This document shows, one piece after another, positions 15,878 through 22,419 of a stretch of DNA of 64,000 nucleotides. Numbering within the stretch: position 1 is the stretch's first letter; each line of letters opens with the position of its first letter. The notes below the pieces were generated by a model. The model ran no database searches, was not told the origin of the DNA, and saw only the letters and a program-made list of their open reading frames with translations. Source of the DNA: Hymenobacter mucosus. GTDB lineage: Bacteria > Bacteroidota > Bacteroidia > Cytophagales > Hymenobacteraceae. The DNA lies in contig NZ_FZNS01000008.1 of assembly GCF_900188255.1 (NCBI RefSeq), positions 107,390 to 171,389 on the forward strand, given 5' to 3'. The translations under genes and the position numbers were made by a program.

Positions 15878-16447
15878 ATGAACCGATTACTCCCGAGTTC
15901 TGGCCCCCCACTACCAGCAGTAGTGTTAGGGGTTGACCTGACTATTGCGCATCATGAAGGCCTACGGCGCTCTTTGCGCTCTGCCTTCGGGACCAATACA
16001 CGCGCTATCAACATGCGTATTGATCCAGGAATGGACTTAATCTTTCTCTGCGAGGCTACGCTGCCGGGCACGCTACCTTGCCTGACGGAACTAACTCGCC
16101 CGGGTATAACGGCGGTGTGGCTACGCGAGGCCCGCTTAGAATGGTCGCCCGATCCGAACTATCCTATTGGGCGGGGCACCCCAACGCTCGGCGCACTTGA
16201 TACCGGAAGCTGCTTTCTGACGGCAAATAATCAGAAGGTGCCAGTGGCGGCCTTTTCCTCCCGGCAAATACATACCACGCATATTGGCATGGAACTGCTG
16301 GGGCAACCAAACCTACTTGAGTTTCTACGGGCCGATTGGTTTACGCTCGAAGTATCCGGAACCAACCGTCGGCGCCTTACCCGGCCGCTTGCATTCACCG
16401 CCATTCTATCGTTTGAAGTGGAGACTAGTCCTGATCTGCCCGCCTGA
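15878..16447 (+). CDS. Hypothetical protein
   Basis: A 189-residue protein (ATG 15878) that I cannot place in a family. It has no signal peptide or strong membrane helix. Hydrophobic strands such as PAVVLGVDLTIAH and MDLIFLCEATLPG alternate with turns, suggesting an alpha/beta or all-beta fold. An open frame back to GTG 15836 adds 14 residues of low plausibility. It stands alone between the LytTR regulator and the HMA gene, preceded by AT-rich DNA. Codon use resembles its neighbours. Confidence 0.6.
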   Translation: MNRLLPSSGPPLPAVVLGVDLTIAHHEGLRRSLRSAFGTNTRAINMRIDPGMDLIFLCEATLPGTLPCLTELTRPGITAVWLREARLEWSPDPNYPIGRGTPTLGALDTGSCFLTANNQKVPVAAFSSRQIHTTHIGMELLGQPNLLEFLRADWFTLEVSGTNRRRLTRPLAFTAILSFEVETSPDLPA

Positions 16448-16473
16448 ATCAAGATGTTGTGTCCTCTAGATAT

Positions 16474-16515
16474 CAACAGCAAGGCCCAGAGCGAGAGCCC
16501 CAGGCCTTGCTGTTG
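16474..16515. terminator. Hairpin between convergent genes
   Basis: Perfect 13-bp stem: CAACAGCAAGGCC (16474-16486) with its complement at 16503-16515. It lies between the stops of the hypothetical gene and the HMA gene. U-tracts are weak on both sides. Confidence 0.55.
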
Positions 16516-16532
16516 GCAAAAAACATGTGTGC

Positions 16533-16910
16533 TTAGTGGCCGCCGTCGGAGTGAACGGCGTTGGTCTTTTTGCAGCAGTCGGGCAGCCGGTCGTACGCGC
16601 GGGCGTTGGCCGGCTGATCATCGGCATCATAGCCAGTAGCCTGCACGGCCGTGCGTAGCGCGGTGGGAGTCGTTTTCTCCGGGCGGTACGTCACGGTAAG
16701 GACTTGAGTAGGTACATCAAGGGAAGCCGCTTGTACACCTTTCTCGTAGGCGAGGCTCTTTTCAAGGCGGGCCTTGCACATATCGCACACGGCCGATGTC
16801 TTGAACTTCACTTGCTCAGTAGCGGTGCCCTTAGGCTTTGCTTGCTGGGCTTGGGTAGCCTGCGCGGTGAAGAAGAATAAGGCAAGCAGAAGGGATGAAA
16901 GGATTTTCAT
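16533..16910 (-). CDS. Exported heavy-metal-associated (HMA) domain protein
   Basis: A 125-residue protein with a signal peptide (MKILSSLLLALFFFTAQATQAQ) and an HMA (ferredoxin-like) domain at about 33-100. The metal-binding loop is SAVCDMCKARLE (C42, C45). A Cys pair follows near the C-terminus (LPDCCKKTNAV), and the tail ends in DGGH. It is probably a periplasmic copper or other soft-metal carrier, MerP-like. ATG 16910 gives the signal peptide; the longer frame to 16976 does not. It lies downstream of the TonB receptor on the same strand, behind a terminator-like hairpin, and seems part of the same metal module. Confidence 0.85.
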   Translation of the reverse strand: MKILSSLLLALFFFTAQATQAQQAKPKGTATEQVKFKTSAVCDMCKARLEKSLAYEKGVQAASLDVPTQVLTVTYRPEKTTPTALRTAVQATGYDADDQPANARAYDRLPDCCKKTNAVHSDGGH

Positions 16911-16959
16911 GAGGTAAAGGAGTGAAGACGCGTACGCCAGGGAAACAACAGAGTAAGGT

Positions 16960-16989
16960 AAAAAATGCCCGTGCAAAGCTAGGCCGGGC
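16960..16989 (-). terminator. Terminator after TonB receptor gene (minus strand)
   Basis: Read on the minus strand: GCCCGG ... CGGGC stem with 12-13 nt loop, then A and six T. It is 17 nt beyond the receptor stop, so the HMA gene needs read-through or its own promoter. Confidence 0.6.
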
Positions 16990-17006
16990 CCACATGTCGT
17001 GTGGGG

Positions 17007-19301
17007 TTAATCGAGGGTAAAGCGCAAGCCGCTATAAACTAGCCGTCCGTACACTGGCCCCCAAATCATGGCTGCATCAAAATCTGGTCCGAAGGGCGCG
17101 TAGGCCCCACTAATGGGCGTGGGCTGGCGGTAGTTAGTCAGATTCTCGACGCCTGCATACACCTCCCACCGCTTAAAGGCCCGGGTTAGTTGGGTATTGA
17201 GCAAAGCATAGCGTGGGGCATAGGGAAGCATGCCCTCCGTGACGCCGTGCTGGTGGCCAGCACTGGCGGGGGAATGCGCCAGGGGGCGCCTCCCAAACCC
17301 TTGTACTGTGAAGTCGGCGCGCCATTTATCAAAAGCCGTGGCATAGCCGACATTGAAAAATACGCGGTGCTTAGGCGTTAGTACTTTCGGTAGTAGTTCA
17401 CCCGCGTAGGTAGTGCGCACATCCAAGTATTTGTAGGCTGCCTTTGCGTGCAGGCCCTTCACGGGCTCTACCTGTACTTCCGTCTGGAAGCTGCGTGAAA
17501 AAGAGCGCCCACCGGGCTCAAGGTTCGCAATCAGCAGTTGGTCGGCCGCCGTGTAGGGGTCCGCCACTACCTGATTCTGAAATTCAGTGTGGTAATAGTC
17601 GGTGACAAACGTAGCCGGGCGGCTGAAAAACGTGAAGTACTGCGTGAAAGAGCCTCCTAAGTTCCAGGCAGTTTCGGGGCGCAAAGCGGGGCTAATCACG
17701 AACTCCCGCGAGCTAACCAGCATACCCGCATTCTCGGCAATGGGATTAGCCGTGCGGAAACCACGACCCGCCGCTAAGCGCAGCACGGTATTCTTAGCTG
17801 CGTCGTACTTCACATTCAGCCGTGGCGTCAGGTACCAGCCGTAGAGGTTGTGGCGGTCGAGGCGCACGCCCGTTACCACGGTCAGGTTGCGGGCATTCTG
17901 GTAAGTATATTCAGCAAAAGCACCCGGCACCTGCTCCAGACGGTTACGATGTTCGCGGGCGTAGCGCTCAGCTGGCGTCTCAGTAGGTGAGATAAATCCA
18001 GTCTGGTACACCTCCCGGTAGTTGTCGTGGAGGTAGCTAAGGCCAGCACGGTACGTATGCGCGGTGGTACTCACAATGCTTTGAAACAAGAGCGTGGCGA
18101 AGCCAGTACGCTGAGTGCCGTCGTACGTCCGCAAGCCGTAGCGCGAGTCAAACTGGTGGCTGGTGCCGCTCATAAGCAACCCCAGACTTTGGTAGGGCCG
18201 GCCCGGCCAGGTATAGCTAGTTTTGGCGTACCCCGTGTAGCGGTTAGTTGTTTGGGTAGTGCCGTAGTAGCCTCCGGGGGTATCCTGGCGGTAGGCTACC
18301 TGCCCGCCCTGACGGGTTTCGCGCAGGGCACCCAAGCCAACTTCTGTTACGAGCCCCGTGCCCGACTTGTACTTCCACTTATTGAACAGGTTGTACTGCG
18401 TGGCAAGGGGAAGATCTAGAAAGCCGTCATCATTACGATCTACGCGGCGACCCAGATGGTCGGTGTGCAGGAGCAGAGTAGTGCTGAGCTTCTTAGTGAG
18501 GGGTGTGGCTAGGTTTAGGTTCACGTCGAACTTACCTAGGTTGTTGCCATAGATATTGAATAGCAGGCGCTCGGCAGTGTCGGGCTCTTTAAGGCGCACG
18601 TTCACTTGCCCCGATATGCTTTCGTAACCATTCACCACGGAGCCCATCCCTTTGATGATATCGATGCTTTCGATCCAAGGACCCGCCAGGTAACCCAGGC
18701 GATATGGCGTGGCTAACCCTCGCAGCGCCGGCAGGTTATCTACGGTGAGGAGGGAATAGGCGCCATCTAAGCCTAGCAGTTGAATTTGCTTCGCCCCAGA
18801 TACGGCATCGGTGGTAGATACTTCCACCGATGCGTTGGTTTCGAAGCTCTCCGCCAAGTTGCAGCACGCCGATTTAGTTAGGTCGCGGCTGGTGATGACC
18901 TGGGTGTTGGTGGGTGTGAGCCCAGAGTAGGATGGAGCCCGGCCTTCTACCACCACACTGTTGAGTTCGGTAGCTGTCCGCAGGGTTAGGCGTAAGTATC
19001 CACTGCCACCTACTACCACAGTATCGGCCCGGTAGCCCAGCGAACTGATGATGAGTTGGCCGTTGGTGGCGCGGGCCGGTCGGGTCAGGGAAAAGGTACC
19101 TTGGGCGTCCGTAGTGGTAGCCTCGGTAGGAGAGCTTAGCCACCGCACAAGGGCGCCCGGAAGGGGAACTCGGGAGGCAGCGTCCACCACTTGCCCGCGA
19201 ATGGGCGCCACGGATGGGTCGGGCGTTTGGGCCATTGCCGTTGCAGCCAGTAGCATAACACCCGGCGCAACCAGCATGCGTAACCCGGAAGAAACGTGCA
19301 T
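17007..19301 (-). CDS. TonB-dependent receptor, probable metal-related
   Basis: A 764-residue outer-membrane TonB-dependent receptor. A signal peptide is followed by a CarboxypepD_reg-like domain at about 33-112 (IRGQVVDAASRVPLPGALV). The plug domain covers about 125-235 (ITSRDLTKSACCNLAESFET, LLTVDNLPALRG, IDIIKGMGSVVNGYESISG). A beta-barrel follows, ending in YGRLVYSGLRFTLD with a terminal aromatic-rich strand. The adjacent Cys pair in the plug (SACCNL) and the neighbours (a Cys-rich exported protein upstream, an HMA protein downstream) suggest a metal or metal-complex substrate, which is inference. ATG 19301 gives a good leader. Confidence 0.9.
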   Translation of the reverse strand: MHVSSGLRMLVAPGVMLLAATAMAQTPDPSVAPIRGQVVDAASRVPLPGALVRWLSSPTEATTTDAQGTFSLTRPARATNGQLIISSLGYRADTVVVGGSGYLRLTLRTATELNSVVVEGRAPSYSGLTPTNTQVITSRDLTKSACCNLAESFETNASVEVSTTDAVSGAKQIQLLGLDGAYSLLTVDNLPALRGLATPYRLGYLAGPWIESIDIIKGMGSVVNGYESISGQVNVRLKEPDTAERLLFNIYGNNLGKFDVNLNLATPLTKKLSTTLLLHTDHLGRRVDRNDDGFLDLPLATQYNLFNKWKYKSGTGLVTEVGLGALRETRQGGQVAYRQDTPGGYYGTTQTTNRYTGYAKTSYTWPGRPYQSLGLLMSGTSHQFDSRYGLRTYDGTQRTGFATLLFQSIVSTTAHTYRAGLSYLHDNYREVYQTGFISPTETPAERYAREHRNRLEQVPGAFAEYTYQNARNLTVVTGVRLDRHNLYGWYLTPRLNVKYDAAKNTVLRLAAGRGFRTANPIAENAGMLVSSREFVISPALRPETAWNLGGSFTQYFTFFSRPATFVTDYYHTEFQNQVVADPYTAADQLLIANLEPGGRSFSRSFQTEVQVEPVKGLHAKAAYKYLDVRTTYAGELLPKVLTPKHRVFFNVGYATAFDKWRADFTVQGFGRRPLAHSPASAGHQHGVTEGMLPYAPRYALLNTQLTRAFKRWEVYAGVENLTNYRQPTPISGAYAPFGPDFDAAMIWGPVYGRLVYSGLRFTLD

Positions 19302-19390
19302 GTTGTCAGTACATTAGAAGTGCTTTCTGAAAAGGAGGCACCGGCTACCCCAAGGGTAGCTCAGTGACTACTACACGGTAGTAAGCTCTT

Positions 19391-19843
19391 CTATACAATG
19401 AGGGTGCACACGAAAAATAACAGTGCCCGGCCCGCGCGCAGCGGGGGAGAGGTATCACCAGCATGCCACTTTTCAGTGCCCGGTAAGGCGGTGCTAACCG
19501 CTAGTGCTGCCCACGAAAAAGCTACAGGCCAGTGTGGAGCAAGAAGGGGCAGGGGAGCCTTCGCCCACGTCCCATCTACCGTCGAGGCATCCAGCTTGTG
19601 GAAATGCGCCCCAAACTCGCAGCACGATTTTGTGAGCTGGGCTTTCGTGTTGCGAGAGGACGCAGGTAGGTTCGGGGCTGTTGTGGGCGGGCAGCCATGC
19701 CGAGCTGGGCTGAATATTATAGCCGTCGTGTGCTGCCCGCTCTGCCGGCAAGTATGCTGCTGCACCGTCAGGCCTACCGAGGAGGCAAGAACTAACAGCG
19801 CCAACCAGACACTGAAGAGCCGATGTAGCAACGGGCGTTTCAT
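19391..19843 (-). CDS. Cys-rich small exported protein, HYC_CC_PP-like
   Basis: A 150-residue protein starting at ATG 19843 with a signal/anchor segment (LHRLFSVWLALLVLASSVGLTV), followed by QQHTCRQ, a second Cys (HGCPP), then SCCEFGAHFHKLD. A hydrophobic segment follows (VAFSWAALAVSTA). The H-x-C ... C ... CC ... H pattern is that of small Bacteroidota proteins found beside TonB receptors and HMA/CusA-type metal genes. A role in handling copper or similar metals is inferred. TATCTTTG (19858 to 19851, minus strand) is a -7-like element only 7 nt before the ATG, so the transcript may be almost leaderless. Confidence 0.7.
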   Translation of the reverse strand: MKRPLLHRLFSVWLALLVLASSVGLTVQQHTCRQSGQHTTAIIFSPARHGCPPTTAPNLPASSRNTKAQLTKSCCEFGAHFHKLDASTVDGTWAKAPLPLLAPHWPVAFSWAALAVSTALPGTEKWHAGDTSPPLRAGRALLFFVCTLIV

Positions 19844-19850
19844 GGAGTTG

Positions 19851-19858
19851 CAAAGATA
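19851..19858 (-). promoter_or_regulatory. Candidate -7 element for the minus-strand metal operon
   Basis: TATCTTTG on the minus strand matches TAnnTTTG and ends 7 nt before the ATG at 19843. No clear -33 TTG is seen. Confidence 0.35.
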
Positions 19859-20080
19859 CACACTAAGCGCCACTACTGCTGGCATAGCAAGCGGGACTAA
19901 GCACCACACAGCGTGAGTTTGAGCGTAAGATTCTAGTGAATGATGTTTACCACCAAAGCAGAGAAATAAAGTCTGACATTCTGTCAAGGGTGGATGGTAA
20001 GCTATTCGCGTTCCGCGCTATTCGATTTGGCTACCCAGCAAAAAGGGCATTTATGCATTGCTAGTGGCCTTTTTAGTTGG

Positions 20081-20105
20081 TGGTAGAAAATGGTAAAAGG
20101 TGGTT
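20081..20105 (+). promoter_or_regulatory. Three phased TGGT repeats, candidate MraZ boxes
   Basis: TGGTA (20081), TGGTA (20091) and TGGTT (20101) are direct repeats with exactly 10-bp spacing. The last overlaps the -33 TTG of the mraZ promoter. Known MraZ operators are TGGGN repeats with 5-nt spacers, hence the same 10-bp period. Repression of the dcw promoter by MraZ is inferred. Confidence 0.6.
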
Positions 20106-20133
20106 GCCTTTTCCTAGTGGTTCCGTACTTTTG
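20104..20133 (+). promoter_or_regulatory. dcw cluster promoter upstream of mraZ
   Basis: TTG (20104-20106), 19-nt spacer, TACTTTTG (20126-20133), an excellent Bacteroidota sigma-A promoter. The mraZ ATG is at 20165. Confidence 0.75.
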
Positions 20134-20164
20134 CTATAACCCGCTTCTATGACTACTCCTGCCC

Positions 20165-20641
20165 ATGTCCTTGCTCCTCTCCGGCGAATACGAGTGCAAG
20201 CTCGACCCCAAGGGTCGGCTGGTGCTGCCGGCTAAGGTAAAGGGCAATCTGCCGGAAGCGTCCGGCAATCAATTGGTACTGGTGCGAGGATTTGAACCCT
20301 GCTTGGTACTGTACCCGCGGGCAGCGTGGCGCGTGATTCACGAAAAGGTGATGGCGCTGGATGAGTTCAACGAAGAGTACCGGCAATTTCAGCGCAATTT
20401 CTTCCGGGGAATGACGGAAGTGGAGCTAGACACCATTGGGCGGTTTATGCTGCCGGGTTCCATGCGCCGCTATGCCGGCATTGAGAAGGAAGCCATTATT
20501 GTGGGCCTTGGCAACCGCTGCGAAGTCTGGGACCCTGCCCGCTACGATGACTTCCTCATCAAAGACCAGCAAAGCTTCTCGAAGCTGGCTCAAAAATTTC
20601 TTACCACCGACAACGGCCTTGGCGGCCCCCTGGCCGCATGA
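20165..20641 (+). CDS. mraZ: Transcriptional regulator MraZ
   Basis: A 158-residue MraZ, the DNA-binding protein that opens dcw clusters. Two SpoVT-AbrB-like repeats are visible: GEYECKLDPKGRLVLPAKVK (about 7-26) and VELDTIGRFMLPGSMRRYAGI (about 85-105), each with the DxxGR core. MraZ forms a ring-shaped oligomer and binds tandem repeats upstream of its own gene; candidate repeats are at 20081-20105. It could therefore autoregulate the whole cluster. The stop overlaps the rsmH start in an ATGA arrangement (20638-20641), so translational coupling is likely. Confidence 0.96.
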   Translation: MSLLLSGEYECKLDPKGRLVLPAKVKGNLPEASGNQLVLVRGFEPCLVLYPRAAWRVIHEKVMALDEFNEEYRQFQRNFFRGMTEVELDTIGRFMLPGSMRRYAGIEKEAIIVGLGNRCEVWDPARYDDFLIKDQQSFSKLAQKFLTTDNGLGGPLAA

Positions 20642-21579
20642 GCACTACCTTGCCCGACTACCAGAACGATACTGCATACCACCGCCCCGTGATGCTGCGC
20701 GAGTGCCTAGAAGGCCTCGACTTGCAGCCTGGTGGCCGCTACGTTGATGTGACCTTTGGGGGCGGCGGCCACTCGGCTCGAATTCTTGAGCGCCTGACCA
20801 CCGGCCATCTCTACAGCTTCGACCAGGACGCCGATGCTGAACAGGAAGCCCAGAAGCTGGCCCGCCCGCAGTTCACATTTATTCGCAGCAACTTCCGCGA
20901 CTTGTACACCGCCTTGCAGCAGCGCGGCGCCCTGCCCGTTGATGGTCTGCTGGCAGACTTAGGAGTGTCTTCGCATCAGTTTGACACGCCCGAGCGAGGC
21001 TTCAGCACCCGCTTCGATGGCCCTCTGGATATGCGCATGAACGCGGAGGATGGCGACACATCGGCTTCTGACATCATCAACGAATACTCCGAAGCCGACC
21101 TGCACCGCATCTTCGGCATGTACGGGGAAGTAACTAATGCTCGGACCTTGGCCGCTACCGTGGTGGCGGCCCGGCGTGGTCAAACCATTTCAACCATTGC
21201 AGGGCTCAAAAAGGCTATTGCTTCGGTGACGCCCCGCGGTAAGGAAAACAAATACCTCGCTCAAGTATTTCAGGCGTTGCGCATCGAAGCTAACGACGAG
21301 ATGACCGCCCTCCAGGAAATGCTAACCCAAACGGCCCAGGTGCTACGCCCCGGCGGTCGGCTGGTGGTGATGAGCTACCACTCCTTGGAAGACCGATTGG
21401 TGAAAAACTTTATTGCCAAGGGTAAATTCTTTGGCGAAGTAGAAAAGGACCTCTTTGGCCGCACCAATGTGCCCTTTGATGCCCTGACCCGCAAGCCAGT
21501 AGAAGCATCTGACGAAGAAGTGGCCCTCAACCCGCGGGCCCGAAGTGCTAAGTTGCGGATAGCGGTAAAAAATGAATAA
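20638..21579 (+). CDS. rsmH: 16S rRNA (cytosine(1402)-N(4))-methyltransferase RsmH
   Basis: A 313-residue RsmH (MraW). It begins with YHRPVMLRECLEGL. The AdoMet-binding motif is GGRYVDVTFGGGGHSARIL (about 33-51), followed by YSFDQDADAE and LLADLGVSSHQFDTPERGFS (about 105-124). The late segment LVVMSYHSLEDRLVKNFI and the end NPRARSAKLRIA are diagnostic. It methylates C1402 of 16S rRNA in the decoding centre. It is the second gene of the dcw cluster and overlaps mraZ by 4 nt. Confidence 0.97.
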   Translation: MSTTLPDYQNDTAYHRPVMLRECLEGLDLQPGGRYVDVTFGGGGHSARILERLTTGHLYSFDQDADAEQEAQKLARPQFTFIRSNFRDLYTALQQRGALPVDGLLADLGVSSHQFDTPERGFSTRFDGPLDMRMNAEDGDTSASDIINEYSEADLHRIFGMYGEVTNARTLAATVVAARRGQTISTIAGLKKAIASVTPRGKENKYLAQVFQALRIEANDEMTALQEMLTQTAQVLRPGGRLVVMSYHSLEDRLVKNFIAKGKFFGEVEKDLFGRTNVPFDALTRKPVEASDEEVALNPRARSAKLRIAVKNE

Positions 21580-21681
21580 AAACAATGGGCTACGAATAAC
21601 TGCGTTTTGCACTGCAAACCGTCGGAGAGCTAAGCTAATCACCTTGTCTCTTCAGCCATAGCCCCCGAATAACTGACTCCA

Positions 21682-22419
21682 GTGGCTACCAATACGATCA
21701 GACCCGTCGCCAGCCAGCCTCGTACCAATGCGCCCCGCGCCGTGGTGCCTGAACCGGTACGTGCGCCCGAGCCGAAACCGGAGCCCACTCCCGCGTCGGC
21801 GCCCAAGCCACCCCGCACCCCTAGGCCCGCGGCCCAAAAGCGGGCTACATGGAGCGTATTTACGCTGCTAGAGCGCATTACGCGCGTTGATGGTCTATTT
21901 CGGGAAGGGCTACCGGTGCGCTACCTGCCCCACTTGCTGTTCATCATGTTCCTGACGCTGGTGTACATCGGTAACACGCACTACGCCACACGCATGAACC
22001 GCAGCATCCAGAAGCTAAAGCTGGAAACAGAAGATCTTCGCGCCGATTATACCACCCTTTCCTCCGATTATATGGAAGCCAGCAAGCAAAGCGAAGTAGC
22101 GCGCAAGGTGGCCGCTTATGGGTTAGTGGAAAGCTCCTCGCCTCCGTTTCGCATTACGGTGCCCGCTGGCCGCATCGATGAAGCTCGGCTCGAAGAAGTG
22201 CCATTGCTGACGGCGGACTCCGTAGCCGCTATGTCGGCCCGCGCCAAGGCCGACTCCATTCGTCGCGCTTCTGAGCGCGTGTTGTCCGATGACGACAGCG
22301 TAGCGGAAGCCGCGCCGCCTATGCCCATCGGGGTTGACGTGAACGGCAACCCGGTGCCCTCCAGTGAATCTTCATCTTCCAATCGTTCTGCCCATCGCCG
22401 CAATGAAAGGAAACGTTAA
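21682..22419 (+). CDS. FtsL-like cell division protein
   Basis: A 245-residue bitopic membrane protein in the ftsL position. The cytoplasmic N-terminus is long and Pro/Ala rich (residues 1-55, PEPVRAPEPKPEPTPASAP). One transmembrane helix follows at about 78-96 (YLPHLLFIMFLTLVYIG). A coiled-coil of about 40 residues comes next (MNRSIQKLKLETEDLRADYTT), and a low-complexity Ser/Pro/Arg tail. This matches FtsL-like proteins of Bacteroidota, which act with FtsB/FtsQ to activate FtsW-FtsI. The start is GTG 21682. Its 3' end overlaps ftsI by 17 nt. The extended N- and C-terminal tails are longer than in E. coli FtsL (121 residues). Confidence 0.85.
   Translation: MATNTIRPVASQPRTNAPRAVVPEPVRAPEPKPEPTPASAPKPPRTPRPAAQKRATWSVFTLLERITRVDGLFREGLPVRYLPHLLFIMFLTLVYIGNTHYATRMNRSIQKLKLETEDLRADYTTLSSDYMEASKQSEVARKVAAYGLVESSSPPFRITVPAGRIDEARLEEVPLLTADSVAAMSARAKADSIRRASERVLSDDDSVAEAAPPMPIGVDVNGNPVPSSESSSSNRSAHRRNERKR

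Noticed and set aside
19398..19916. Plus-strand frame of 172 residues opposite the Cys-rich exported protein
   Set aside because: The minus-strand frame has a signal segment and Cys/His pattern and fits the operon; the plus frame shows neither.
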